From: Streptomyces sp. H27-H1
GTDB lineage: Bacteria; Actinomycetota; Actinomycetes; Streptomycetales; Streptomycetaceae
Length of the DNA stretch: 64,000 bases
Assembly (NCBI RefSeq): GCF_026627445.1
Contig: NZ_JAPNLJ010000026.1
Location: 1-64,000 of the forward strand
Reading direction: 5' to 3'
This document shows, piece by piece, positions 26,719 through 35,694 of the stretch (within the stretch, counting starts at the first letter, position 1; each line of letters opens with the position of its first letter). The position numbers and the translations under genes were made by a program. Under the pieces are notes generated by a model, which had not been told where the DNA came from, did not search any database, and saw only the letters and a list, made by a program, of their open reading frames with translations.

Positions 26719-27435
26719 TCAGTCGTTGAGGCCGGGGACCACCAGGCCGGATTCGTAGGCGATGACCACCGCGTGTGTCCTGTTCTGTGCGCCGAGCTTG
26801 GTCAGCACGTTTCCCACGTGGGTCTTCACCGTCTCCAGGCTCACCGTGAGCGCCCTCGCGATCTCCGGGTTGGACAGGCCCGTGGCCATGCTCCGCAGCA
26901 CTTCTTCCTCCCGGTCCGTCAGTGCCGCTCTGGGTAGCGCCTCGGCGGAGTCCAGGGGGCGGGCGGTGACCATGCGGCGCAGTGCCGAGGGGAAGAGGAT
27001 CGCTTCTCCCGACGCCACCACCCGTACCGTCTCCGCTATCTGGCGGACCGGCAGTCGCTTGAGCACGAACCCGGCGGCGCCCGCGCTGAGCGCCGCGGTG
27101 ACGTAGTCGTCGTTCTCGAAGGTGGTGATCACCACGACCTTCGGCGGTGCGGTGGCCGGGTCGGCGAGGAGTTGCCGGGTGGCCTCGATGCCGTTGCAGC
27201 GCGGCATGCGTACGTCCATCAGAACCACGTCGGGGCGCAGTCGCCGCGCCTGTTCGACCGCGTCGACCCCGTCGGCGGCCTCTCCGACCACCGCGATCCC
27301 CGGCTGAACCCCGAGCAGCATCCGCAGACCGCTGCGGGTCACTTCGTCGTCGTCCGCGATCAGGAGGGTGACGGGGGTGTCAGCGGGATCGGTGGCCGCG
27401 CTCGCGTCGGGGGCGGCCATGCCGGTGCCACTCAT
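26719..27435 (-). CDS. NarL/FixJ-family response regulator
   Basis: A 238-residue two-component regulator. The receiver domain (about 20-140) has acidic residues in LLIADDDE, phospho-acceptor Asp in VVLMDVRMPRCNG, and switch residues in VVVITTF and FVLKRL. The C-terminal LuxR HTH (about 170-235) reads LTDREEEVLRSMATGLSNPE, followed by LTVSLETVKTHVGNVLTKLG. Its ATG overlaps the kinase stop (ATGA), so the two form one operon. An ATG five codons in (MAAPDAS) is an alternative start. The target genes are unknown; the divergent membrane protein/peptidase operon is a candidate. Confidence 0.93.
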   Translation of the reverse strand: MSGTGMAAPDASAATDPADTPVTLLIADDDEVTRSGLRMLLGVQPGIAVVGEAADGVDAVEQARRLRPDVVLMDVRMPRCNGIEATRQLLADPATAPPKVVVITTFENDDYVTAALSAGAAGFVLKRLPVRQIAETVRVVASGEAILFPSALRRMVTARPLDSAEALPRAALTDREEEVLRSMATGLSNPEIARALTVSLETVKTHVGNVLTKLGAQNRTHAVVIAYESGLVVPGLND

Positions 27436-28661
27436 ACCGATGCCGATGCCGGTACCGGCAGGCGGACCGCCAGGCGCCAGTGCCGCGTCCCCTGCGGGCC
27501 CGCCTCGATCTCGCCATGCAGCAGCCGCACGCGTTCGGCGAGACCGGGCATGCCGTGCCCGGACGTCGGGAAGGTGCCCGGGCCCGCGCTCGTCGGCGGC
27601 CCGGTCCTGTTGACCACCCCCAGCTCAAGACTGTCCGGGGTGGCCTCCACCCGGAGCTCGATCGGACCGCCCGCCCCGTGCCGTAGCGCGTTCGTCAGGC
27701 CCTCCTGCAGGATCCGGTATGCCGCCCGGGAGAGCGTCCCCTGTACCTGTGCCCAGTCGCCCGACAGCTCCGGCTCCACCGTCGCGCCCGTGTGCCGCAG
27801 CCGGTCGATCAGCTCGGGCAGGTCGGCCAGGGTGCGGGTCGGTGCCGTCTCCGCCCGCTGATCGCGCAGCACACCCAGTACGTAGTCCAGGTCCTCCAGA
27901 GCGGCCCGGGACGACTCCTCGATGCTGCGCAGGGCGGCCCGCGCCGTCGCCGGGTCGGCGGTGAGCACCTCGCTCGCCACCGCCGCCTGGATCGTGGTCG
28001 CCGTCAGTGTGTGACCGATCGAGTCGTGCAACTCGTGGGCCAGCCGGTTGCGTTCGGCCAGCGCCCGTTCCCGCTCGGCCGCCAGCGCGAGCCGCTCGGC
28101 CGACGAAGGCCCCAGCAGCCTGGGCGCCAGTCGGCACAGGGCTCCCGTCACGACCACGCACGCCACCGCGGCCAGCAGCAGGCAGCACAGCCCCAGCGCC
28201 CAGCTCTGCCAGCCACCGTCCGCCCGCAGTGACCAGCCGAACAGGCTCAGCTCCGCCTCAGCACCGAGCCAGCCGGACGGAAGGGTCACCCCCATGAGCA
28301 GCAGCACCCCACTGGTCAGTGCCCCCGTCCACCCCAGCGTCACGTGCAGCAGCAGCCACAGCGGAGTCCGCCAGCGGTCGCCGCCCGACGCCGCAGGGTC
28401 CGGCAACGGCACCCCCAGCAGCCTGCGGGCGCACGCGATCAGCGCCCGCCGCGTGGTGCGGGCCAGACCAACCGTACCGATCAGCACCGCCCAGACCAGG
28501 AGGGTCAGAAGGGCCTGCATGCCATAGGGAGCGTCTGGCCACACCAGCGTCGGCAGCATGGCGAAAGGCAGCAGCGGAACGCTCGCCAGAGCGCCGCAAT
28601 AGGCGAAGAACATTCCCGTGTACGTGGAGCCGCGCAGCAGCGGCCTGATTCCCCAGATCAT
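27432..28661 (-). CDS. HisKA_3-type sensor histidine kinase
   Basis: A 409-residue membrane sensor kinase partnered with the downstream NarL-type regulator. The N-terminal half carries about six hydrophobic segments (up to about residue 185) with little extracytoplasmic sequence, so it probably senses a membrane or cell-envelope signal. The phospho-acceptor His is in LAHELHDSIGHTL, and the HATPase domain has EGLTNALRHGAG (N box) and GHGMPGLAERVRLLHG (G box). It is divergent from the 28801 operon with a gap of about 140 bp. Confidence 0.92.
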   Translation of the reverse strand: MIWGIRPLLRGSTYTGMFFAYCGALASVPLLPFAMLPTLVWPDAPYGMQALLTLLVWAVLIGTVGLARTTRRALIACARRLLGVPLPDPAASGGDRWRTPLWLLLHVTLGWTGALTSGVLLLMGVTLPSGWLGAEAELSLFGWSLRADGGWQSWALGLCCLLLAAVACVVVTGALCRLAPRLLGPSSAERLALAAERERALAERNRLAHELHDSIGHTLTATTIQAAVASEVLTADPATARAALRSIEESSRAALEDLDYVLGVLRDQRAETAPTRTLADLPELIDRLRHTGATVEPELSGDWAQVQGTLSRAAYRILQEGLTNALRHGAGGPIELRVEATPDSLELGVVNRTGPPTSAGPGTFPTSGHGMPGLAERVRLLHGEIEAGPQGTRHWRLAVRLPVPASASV

Positions 28662-28800
28662 GATCCGACCAGTATGACCGGCCGGCCGGCCGGGGCCCTC
28701 CCCCGATCGGGGGAGGAAATCCTCCCGCTTTCCCGCGATGTGCGCTCACGTCTCCCGGAACCAGAATCAGCCCCCTGAACACTCGACCGGAGGATGGCTG

Positions 28801-29205
28801 ATGAACACGCAGGGGACCCAGATGCCGCCGTACGACACGGCACCGGCCCGGACCGGTGGGACGGTCCCGCACCGCCCCCACCCTCAGGGCCCCAAGAACC
28901 GGCCGGCCGGAGCCGCCATGGTGCTGGGCGTCACCGGCCTGGGCACCTCGGTCTTCTTCTTCGGCGGCCTGCTCGGCCTCGTCGGCCTGGTCCTCGGCAT
29001 CATCGCCCTGGTGAGAAGCGGTCCGACACGGAGCGGCCGGGGCAAGGCCATCACCGGCGTGGTGACGTCAGCCGTCGCGATCGTGGTGGCCGTCCTGGTT
29101 GCCTTCTTCATGGCCTGGTACGCGAACGAGACGCAGGAGTGCTACCGGCCCGACAGTTTCCAGCAGTACGAGCAGTGCGTCCGCCAGCAGCTCACGGGGA
29201 ACTGA
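28801..29205 (+). CDS. DUF4190-like small membrane protein
   Basis: A 134-residue protein with a Pro-rich cytoplasmic N-terminus (about 40 residues) and two hydrophobic segments, AAMVLGVTGLGTSVFFFGG and the ITGVVTSAVAIVVAVLVAFF region. They are joined by a short basic loop (RSGPTRSGRGKA). This is the DUF4190 plan, in which GxVLGIIALVRS precedes the loop. The C-terminal tail has two Cys. ATG 28801 follows GGAGG. It is 5 bp upstream of the peptidase gene and probably cotranscribed with it. Confidence 0.8.
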   Translation: MNTQGTQMPPYDTAPARTGGTVPHRPHPQGPKNRPAGAAMVLGVTGLGTSVFFFGGLLGLVGLVLGIIALVRSGPTRSGRGKAITGVVTSAVAIVVAVLVAFFMAWYANETQECYRPDSFQQYEQCVRQQLTGN

Positions 29206-29210
29206 TCCTG

Positions 29211-30695
29211 ATGCGGAATCCACGAGTAGCGTCTGTCCTGGCTTCCGGTGCCGCGGCTGTTCTTCTTTCGGTGTCGATTCCCGAAACGGCCTTCAGCGCA
29301 TCCGAGCCGACCGCAGCGCACCACAGGATCCGATGGCAGCGGTGCGATGCGGGCAGCCCCGCCTCCTTTCAGTGCGCGACTGTCCAAGTACCGCTGGACT
29401 ACGGCGATTCCGGCGGCAGGACGATCGGCATCGCGATCTCCCGGATCAAGGCGGGCAGTGCGAAGGAACGGCGCGGAGTTCTGCTGCTCAACCCCGGCGG
29501 ACCCGGCGGACCCGGCCTGGACCTGCCCGTGGAGCCGGCACTGCGCCTCTCGCCGGCGGTGAGGAGACAGTACGACCTCATCGGGTTCGACCCCAGGGGC
29601 GTCGGGCACAGCTCTCCCGTCAGCTGCGGGCTGACCGACGACGACCGGGACACCGAACGCCCGTACAAGGCCGGGACCTTCGCGAGGGATGTGGAGCGGG
29701 CCCGTACCGTGGCCGCCAAGTGCCAGGCCGCGGCGGGCGGCACACTGCGCCACCTCACCACCCGCAACACCGCGCGCGACATGGACGCGATCCGCGCCGC
29801 TCTGGGCGAGAAGAAGATCTCGTACCTGGGGATGTCCTACGGCACCTATCTCGGAGCCGTCTACACGCAGCTGTTCCCCCGGCGGACCGACCGGTTCGTG
29901 CTGGACAGCGCCGCCGACCCCGCGGGCTACGGGCGCGGCATGTTCACCGCGAAGGCCAAGAGGGCCGAACTCGCCTTCACACGGTGGACCCGGTGGACGG
30001 CCCGGCGGCACACGGCGTACGGTCTGGGCCGCACACCGGCCGCGGTCCGCAAGACCTTCTGGGACCTCGTCACCAGGGCCGACCGCACCCCATTCGAGGA
30101 CGGCGGGGCGCTGTTGACCGGTGACGGCATCCGCGCTCAGCGCGCCGTGTTCGCCCGCGTCCAGCAGGCCGCCTCCTGGGTCGCCGGGCTGAAGAAGACG
30201 GCCGACGGCAAGAACCCCAGGACCTCCGGGCAGGCAACGGGCCCCGTCCCTCCGGCGTCCGCCCGCGACGTTCCCCCGGACAACGATGACGCGAGCGCCT
30301 GGGCCGTGCTGTGCGCCGACACCCGGGCGTCATGGCCGAGCGATCCGCAGCAGTACCGCCACGACGCGATCCGCGACAGGACCCGGTATCCGCTGTCCGG
30401 CGATTTCGACGCCAACATCAAGCCGTGTGCCTTCTGGAAGCCGGGCAGCGAGCCCAGAACGGCGGTGAACAACAAGGTTCCCGCGCTCATCGTGCAGAAC
30501 GAATGGGACCCCCTGACGCCCCTGGCCGGAGGCCGGGCCATGCACCGGGCACTGCACGGCTCCCGGATGGTCACCGTCGCCGGCGGGGAGGGGCACATCG
30601 TCAACGGCGGCAATTCCTGCGCGGACACGAGTGCCATGGCCTACCTGGCCACGGGCAGGCTCCCGGGCAAGGATCTGACCTGCCGGGCCGACTGA
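29211..30695 (+). CDS. Secreted alpha/beta-hydrolase, tripeptidyl-aminopeptidase-like (S33)
   Basis: A 494-residue exported hydrolase. The signal peptide runs to about residue 30 (SIPETAFSAS). The catalytic Ser lies in LGMSYGTYLG, the acidic residue in QNEWDPLTP and the His in GEGHIVNGG, the last two within the C-terminal TAP-like domain. The family includes the Streptomyces tripeptidyl and prolyl aminopeptidases SlpD/SlpE/Tap. The oxyanion region is NPGGPGGPG. It follows the small membrane protein after 5 bp. Likely role: trimming peptides outside the cell; exact specificity unknown. Confidence 0.9.
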   Translation: MRNPRVASVLASGAAAVLLSVSIPETAFSASEPTAAHHRIRWQRCDAGSPASFQCATVQVPLDYGDSGGRTIGIAISRIKAGSAKERRGVLLLNPGGPGGPGLDLPVEPALRLSPAVRRQYDLIGFDPRGVGHSSPVSCGLTDDDRDTERPYKAGTFARDVERARTVAAKCQAAAGGTLRHLTTRNTARDMDAIRAALGEKKISYLGMSYGTYLGAVYTQLFPRRTDRFVLDSAADPAGYGRGMFTAKAKRAELAFTRWTRWTARRHTAYGLGRTPAAVRKTFWDLVTRADRTPFEDGGALLTGDGIRAQRAVFARVQQAASWVAGLKKTADGKNPRTSGQATGPVPPASARDVPPDNDDASAWAVLCADTRASWPSDPQQYRHDAIRDRTRYPLSGDFDANIKPCAFWKPGSEPRTAVNNKVPALIVQNEWDPLTPLAGGRAMHRALHGSRMVTVAGGEGHIVNGGNSCADTSAMAYLATGRLPGKDLTCRAD

Positions 30696-30814
30696 ACCTC
30701 GTTGGCGGCGACGAACGTCGTGTCATGAAGCCACCATTGAGATCCCCCACGCGCGCGGAGCCCCGCAGGACGGCCCGGCAGAGCGGCCCCTGAGGACCGA
30801 CTCCCTCGCTCGCG

Positions 30815-31927
30815 CTACTTCCCGGCGCCGGCGCGGGCGTACGCGTCGCCCGCGATCAGGGCGTCGGCGACCATCTCCGGGGTCACTGGGAAGGGCATGT
30901 TGTGCGTGGTCTCGCCCTCCGCGGTGGCCGCGCGACCGATGGCGAGGAGCTCCTCGCGGTCCGGGTCGCCGAGGCCGACCTCGGCGAGGGTGGTGGGCAG
31001 GCCCACGGCGCGGCTGAAGCGCAGGTAGGTGTCCAGCTCGTCGGTGGGGGCGCCTTCCAGGATCAGCTGGGCGAGGGTGCCGATGTTGACCTTCTCGCCG
31101 TGCATCATGCCGTGCACCTTGTGCGAGACGGTCAGGCCGTTGTGGATGCCGTGCGCGGCGGCGAGGCCGCAGGACTCGAAACCTAGGCCGGACAGGAGCG
31201 TGTTGGCCTCCGTGATCTTCTCCAGGGCCGGGGTGACCACGTGCGCCTCGGCGGCCAGCCGGGCCTGGGGGCCGTACTCCATGAGGGTCTCCCAGCACAG
31301 CCGGGCGAGTGCCAGGGAGGCTTCGGTGGCGAGACCGCCGGCCATGGCGACCCGGTTGGCGGCCACGCAGACGCGGGCCTCGTACCAGGTGGCGAGGGCG
31401 TCGCCCATTCCGGAGACGATGAAACGGCTCGGCGCGGCCGCGACGAGCGCGGTGTCGACGAGGACCAGGTTGGGGTTGCGCTGGAAGAAGGAGTAGCGCT
31501 CGAAGGCGCCCCCCTCGGTGTAGATCACGGCGAGCGCGCTGGTCGGCGCGTCGGTGGAGGCCACCGTGGGCGCCGACACGACGGCGATGTCCCCGAGCGC
31601 GTGGCCGACGGCCTTCGCCGTGTCGATGGCGGTGCCGCCGCCGATACCGATGATGACGTCCGCTCCGGCGGCCTTGGCCGCGGCGGTTACCCGGTCGATC
31701 TCCTTCTGGGTACAGAGCCTGCCGAAGACCTCCTTGGTCAGCTTGACCCCGGCTCCGGTGAGGGAAGCGGTGACGGCCGCGTCCACGAAGCCCCAGACGC
31801 CCTTGTCGGCGAGCACCACGGCGTTCGTCCCGAGCCGGGCGGTGTGCTCACCCAGGTCGTTCATCGCTCCGGCGCCCTGCACGTACTTGGGCGGGCTGAT
31901 CATCATGCGCGTACCGACGGTCTTCAC
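30815..31927 (-). CDS. gldA: Glycerol dehydrogenase (iron/zinc-dependent ADH family)
   Basis: NAD-dependent glycerol dehydrogenase of 370 residues converting glycerol to dihydroxyacetone. Seen: GIGGGTAIDTAKAVG (NAD), SAPTVASTDAPTSA, and the metal ligands Asp in VSGMGDALATW, His in LAAAHGIHNG and His in HGMMHGEKV. The start is the GTG at 31927 because GGAGGA lies at correct spacing; the ATG 15 bases upstream contains that site. It is divergent from dhaK-dhaLM, whose products phosphorylate dihydroxyacetone, so the locus is a complete oxidative glycerol route. Confidence 0.93.
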   Translation of the reverse strand: MKTVGTRMMISPPKYVQGAGAMNDLGEHTARLGTNAVVLADKGVWGFVDAAVTASLTGAGVKLTKEVFGRLCTQKEIDRVTAAAKAAGADVIIGIGGGTAIDTAKAVGHALGDIAVVSAPTVASTDAPTSALAVIYTEGGAFERYSFFQRNPNLVLVDTALVAAAPSRFIVSGMGDALATWYEARVCVAANRVAMAGGLATEASLALARLCWETLMEYGPQARLAAEAHVVTPALEKITEANTLLSGLGFESCGLAAAHGIHNGLTVSHKVHGMMHGEKVNIGTLAQLILEGAPTDELDTYLRFSRAVGLPTTLAEVGLGDPDREELLAIGRAATAEGETTHNMPFPVTPEMVADALIAGDAYARAGAGK

Positions 31928-32237
31928 GTGAATCCTCCTCATTGTGAATTCATTTCCGCTTGCTCATTCATCCCTATCACGGATTCCGGCCTCGACCGAG
32001 ATATGCACGGTCCCCCTGCGGACGGGCCCTTCTGCGCCCGGATCCGGGACCAAGGACCCCAGCTGCCCGCAGGGTTCACCGGAGTAAAGTTCCAGCCAAG
32101 TGCCCCGGAAGCGGCGGCGGATCGGCGACGGTGCCGAGTTAATACCGTCCCGCAATTCCTATTTCCGCTCCGGAGCGGCGTAACGAGTTCCGCGTTCCGC
32201 GTGCCGTTTTTGAGGAATTTTGAGGAAAGAGGCCACC
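31928..32237. promoter_or_regulatory. Divergent gldA/dhaK control region with direct repeats
   Basis: A 310-bp gap that must carry both promoters. ATTTCCGCT occurs at both ends (31952-31960 and 32161-32169), each preceded by AATTC, and TTTTGAGGAA is tandemly repeated at 32208-32227 just upstream of dhaK. These are candidate regulator sites for the glycerol/dihydroxyacetone genes. No regulator gene is adjacent. Confidence 0.4.
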
Positions 32238-33245
32238 GTGAAGAAGCTCATCAATTCCCCCGAGAGTGTCGTCTCCGACGCGCTGCGCGGAATGGCCGCC
32301 GCTCACCCGGGGCTCTGCGTCGAGGCGGAGAAGGGCATCGTCACGCGGGCCGCCGGGGCGGCCGGGGATCCGGCGGGGAAGGTGGCCCTGCTGTCGGGCG
32401 GCGGCAGCGGGCACGAGCCGCTGCACGCCGGGTTCGTCGGACGCGGGATGCTGGCGGCGGCCGTGGCCGGCCCGGTCTTCACCTCCCCGGTGCCGGACAA
32501 CATCGCGCGCGCCACCTGCGCGGTCGACGCGGGTGCGGGCGTGCTGCACATCGTGAAGAACTACACGGGCGACATCCTCAACTTCACGATGGCGGCGGAG
32601 GACTGCGAGGACGAGGGCGTCGAGGTCGAGCAGGTCGTCGTGGACGACGACGTGGCCGTCGCCAGGACGCAGCACGGACCGGGCCGCCGCGGCACCGGCG
32701 CCACCCTGTTCGTGGAGAAGATCGCGGGCGCCCTCGCCGAAGAGGGCGCCACGCTCGCCGAGGTGGCCGCCGTCGCCCGCAAGGTCAATGAGAACGCGCG
32801 CAGTTACGGCGTCGCCCTGACTTCCTGCACCACCCCTGCCAAGGGCAGCCCCAACTTCGCGCTCGGCGAGGACGAGATCGAGCTGGGCATCGGTATCCAC
32901 GGCGAGCCCGGCCGCGAGCGCCGCACGCTCATGAGCGCCGCCGAGACCGCCGAGGCGATGCTCGACGCCATCCTCGCCGACCTCCCGGAGGCGGCCGGCG
33001 CCCCCGTCATCCTCCTCGTCAACGGCCTGGGCGGGACCCCGCCCGTGGAGCTGTACATCATGCGCGCGGAGGTCGAGCGGGTGCTCGGCGAGCGCGGGAT
33101 CACCGTGGCCCGCTCCCTGGTCGGCAACTACGTCACCAGCCTGGACATGGCCGGCTGCACCCTCACCCTGTGCCGCGCCGACGAGGAACTGCTGCGCCTG
33201 TGGGACGCCCCGGTGAACACCCCGTCCCTGCGCTGGGGCTGCTGA
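32238..33245 (+). CDS. dhaK: Dihydroxyacetone kinase subunit DhaK
   Basis: The substrate-binding subunit of the PTS-type dihydroxyacetone kinase, 335 residues. Seen: LLSGGGSGHEPLHAGFVG (substrate pocket), IVKNYTGDILNF, the His that forms a hemiaminal with dihydroxyacetone in GIGIHGEPGR, and LVNGLGGTP. The GTG at 32238 with AAGAGG upstream is the best start. It is followed after 44 bp by the dhaL-dhaM fusion, which would phosphorylate the substrate held here. Confidence 0.95.
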   Translation: MKKLINSPESVVSDALRGMAAAHPGLCVEAEKGIVTRAAGAAGDPAGKVALLSGGGSGHEPLHAGFVGRGMLAAAVAGPVFTSPVPDNIARATCAVDAGAGVLHIVKNYTGDILNFTMAAEDCEDEGVEVEQVVVDDDVAVARTQHGPGRRGTGATLFVEKIAGALAEEGATLAEVAAVARKVNENARSYGVALTSCTTPAKGSPNFALGEDEIELGIGIHGEPGRERRTLMSAAETAEAMLDAILADLPEAAGAPVILLVNGLGGTPPVELYIMRAEVERVLGERGITVARSLVGNYVTSLDMAGCTLTLCRADEELLRLWDAPVNTPSLRWGC

Positions 33246-33289
33246 CCCGCCCGCGCTTCCCTTCTCGACACTCTTCAGGAGCCATCTCC

Positions 33290-34513
33290 ATGACCGCCAC
33301 GCCCGCCACCCCGACGACCCCCACGACCCCGGCCGCACAGAGCCCCGTTGAGACGGCGGTCCAGACGTCGGCGCAGACGTCGGCGCAGACGTCGGCGCAG
33401 GCGCCCGCGCTGGACACCGCCTACTTCCGCCGCTGGATCGCCGAGACCAACCGGCTCGTACGGCGGGACAGCGCCCGCCTCACCGAACTGGACGCGGTCA
33501 TCGGCGACGGGGACCACGGGGCCAATCTGGTACGGGGCTTCGGCGCCGTCGGCGCGGCCGTGGCCGAGCAGCGGCCCACCACCCCGGGGGCGCTCCTGAC
33601 ACTGGCCGGCACCACCCTGACGAACACTGTGGGCGGCGCCTCCGGACCGCTGTTCGGCACCGCCCTGCGCCGCACGGGCAAGGCTCTCGGCGACACCGGG
33701 GCGCCGACCGCGGCGGAGCTGGGGGCCGCGCTCGGCGCCGGGCTGAAGTCGGTGCGGAAGCTGGGCGGCGCCGAACTCGGCGACGCCACGCTGGTGGACG
33801 CCCTGGCTCCCGCGGTGGAGGCACTGACCGAAGCCGCCGGGGCGGGCCGGCCGCTGCGCGAGGCCCTGGACGAAGCCGTACGGGCGGCCCGGACGGGCGC
33901 CGACGCCACCGAACCGCTCGAAGCCCGCAAGGGCCGGGCCAGTTACCTCGGTGAGCGCAGCATCGGCCACCAGGACGCCGGGGCCAACTCCGTGGCCCTG
34001 CTGATGGAGGCGCTGCGCACCGCGGTGGACGCCCCCGAGACCGAACTCGCCGCCACGGAGCCGGCCGTCGCCGATGCTCCGGTGGAGCGGCAGGCGGCGA
34101 AGACCCGTACCGGCCGGGTCGGCGTGGTGCTCGTCTCGCACAGCAAGGCGGTCGCGGAGTCGGTGGCGGCGCTGGCTGGCGCGCTGCTCGGCTCGGTCGA
34201 CCCGGCTCCGCTGGCGGTCGCGGGCGGCACCCCCGACGGGGGGATCGGCACCAGCGCGGAGCTGATCACGGCGGCTGCCCTGGCGGTGGACGAGGGCCAG
34301 GGCGTGGCGGTGCTGTGTGACATGGGCAGCGCGGTGCTGACGGTGAAGTCCCTGCTCGGCGAGGAGCCCTCACAACTGCCCGACGGCGCCCGGATCGTGG
34401 ACGCGCCGTTCCTGGAGGGCGCCGTGGCCATCATGCTCACCTCGGCGATCGGCGGGGACCTCGACGCCGTACTGGCAGCCGCCGAGGACGCCCGCGGCTA
34501 CCGCAAGCGCTGA
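33290..34513 (+). CDS. Fused DhaL-DhaM: dihydroxyacetone kinase ADP subunit plus PTS phosphodonor
   Basis: A 407-residue fusion. A low-complexity N-terminus (about 40 residues) includes TSAQ repeated three times from a 12-bp DNA repeat. DhaL follows (about 42-245) with the Mg/ADP-binding DAVIGDGDHGANL, GGASGPLFGTAL and GHQDAGANSVAL. After an Ala/Glu/Pro-rich linker, a DhaM EIIA-like domain (about 275-405) starts GRVGVVLVSHSKAVAESVA, the phospho-His being in VSHS, and includes GGIGTSAEL and CDMGSAVLT. In most bacteria these are separate genes. Phosphate would pass from PTS HPr to DhaM, DhaL-bound ADP, then dihydroxyacetone on DhaK. ATG 33290 follows AGGAG. Confidence 0.9.
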   Translation: MTATPATPTTPTTPAAQSPVETAVQTSAQTSAQTSAQAPALDTAYFRRWIAETNRLVRRDSARLTELDAVIGDGDHGANLVRGFGAVGAAVAEQRPTTPGALLTLAGTTLTNTVGGASGPLFGTALRRTGKALGDTGAPTAAELGAALGAGLKSVRKLGGAELGDATLVDALAPAVEALTEAAGAGRPLREALDEAVRAARTGADATEPLEARKGRASYLGERSIGHQDAGANSVALLMEALRTAVDAPETELAATEPAVADAPVERQAAKTRTGRVGVVLVSHSKAVAESVAALAGALLGSVDPAPLAVAGGTPDGGIGTSAELITAAALAVDEGQGVAVLCDMGSAVLTVKSLLGEEPSQLPDGARIVDAPFLEGAVAIMLTSAIGGDLDAVLAAAEDARGYRKR

Positions 34514-34526
34514 CCGCACCCCCGAT

Positions 34527-34564
34527 GCCGGTGGGCGCCCTCCGGTGGGAGGGCGCCCACCGGC
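34527..34564. terminator. Strong intrinsic-type terminator after dhaLM
   Basis: Perfect 17-bp stem GCCGGTGGGCGCCCTCC (34527-34543) and its complement (34548-34564) around a 4-nt GGTG loop. It separates the glycerol operon from the STM4015-4011 cluster, which therefore needs its own promoter in 34565-34743. Confidence 0.85.
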
Positions 34565-34743
34565 CGCGTGCGGTGGCGCGTCCCGACCCCGGTGGCGCAC
34601 GGTCCGGCGCGACCCGTCGGTGTCGAGCGGGACTGGCGGAAGGCGGTCCCGCGCCCCTGGCCGTCGGGGATGTCGGTGGGGCTTGGTAGAACTGTTGTCG
34701 CACCCCGCACAGGGCCCCCGCCGCACCGTCAGGAGCAACGCAC

Positions 34744-35694
34744 ATGACCATCGGGAATCACCTGAGCGAGCTGGGCGGCCTGCCCGCCTTCGACTTCCCG
34801 GGGCCCGGGGACACCCGCGCGCTGCCCGAGCCCGACGCCGTGGCCTGGCGGGTCTCGGTGGACACGTACGACTCCGAGGAGGAGTGGCCGCAGGCCTTCG
34901 CCCGGTTCACCGAGTCCGTGGACACCCGGCAGGTGCGCGCCCTGATCGTGGGCGGCTGGCCCGATCCGTACGAGGCCTCCAGCGCCGGGATCGTCGACGT
35001 GCTCGCCGGTGCTGCCGGACAACTCCCGGCACTGCGGGCGCTGTTCGTCGGTGACATCACCTTCGAGGAGTGCGAGATCTCCTGGATCCAGCAGTCGGAC
35101 GTGAGCCCGCTGCTGCGGGCCTATCCCGCGCTGGAGGAGTTCGGGGTGCGCGGCGGCGACGGCCTGGTCTTCCCGCCCGTGGTGCACGACGCGCTGCGCG
35201 TCCTGCGCATGGAGAGCGGCGGTCTGCCCAGGGAGGTGGTGCGCGGGGTCGCCGTGAGCGAACTGCCCGCGCTCACCGAACTCGACCTGTGGCTGGGCAC
35301 CTCCGAGTACGGCGGGGACGCGGAGGCCGGCGACCTGGCGCCGTTCCTGAGCGGCGAGCGGCTGCCGTCGCTGCGCCGCCTCGCGCTGCGCAACAGCGAG
35401 ATGCAGAACGAGGTCGCCGCCGCGCTCGCCACCGCTCCGGTCGTGGACCGGCTGGAGGTACTGGACCTCTCCATGGGGATCCTGGACGACAAGGGCGTCG
35501 AAGCGTTGCTGGCCGGTCGCCCTCTCACCCACCTCACCAAACTCGACCTGCACCACCACTACGTGAGTGCGCCGCTCCGGGAGCGGCTCTGCGCGGCGCT
35601 CGCCCCGCACGGCGTGGAGGTCGACCTGGGCGACGTGCAGAGCCCGGACGTGCACAACGAGGACGAGTACCGCTACGTCGCGGTGGCGGAATGA
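34744..35694 (+). CDS. STM4015 family protein (leucine-rich-repeat-like)
   Basis: A 316-residue protein of the STM4015 family, first gene of the cluster. From about residue 60 it consists of degenerate leucine-rich repeats (LPALRALFVGD, YPALEEFGVRG, LPALTELDLWLG, LPSLRRLALRNSEMQ, LEVLDLSMGILD, LTKLDLHHHYVS), giving a repeat-scaffold fold. The tail ends VHNEDEYRYVAVAE. There are no catalytic motifs and no signal peptide, so it is cytoplasmic. Its stop overlaps the STM4014 start (ATGA). In this cluster it could be a scaffold or the protein target of the radical SAM enzymes; I know of no established role. Confidence 0.85.
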   Translation: MTIGNHLSELGGLPAFDFPGPGDTRALPEPDAVAWRVSVDTYDSEEEWPQAFARFTESVDTRQVRALIVGGWPDPYEASSAGIVDVLAGAAGQLPALRALFVGDITFEECEISWIQQSDVSPLLRAYPALEEFGVRGGDGLVFPPVVHDALRVLRMESGGLPREVVRGVAVSELPALTELDLWLGTSEYGGDAEAGDLAPFLSGERLPSLRRLALRNSEMQNEVAAALATAPVVDRLEVLDLSMGILDDKGVEALLAGRPLTHLTKLDLHHHYVSAPLRERLCAALAPHGVEVDLGDVQSPDVHNEDEYRYVAVAE

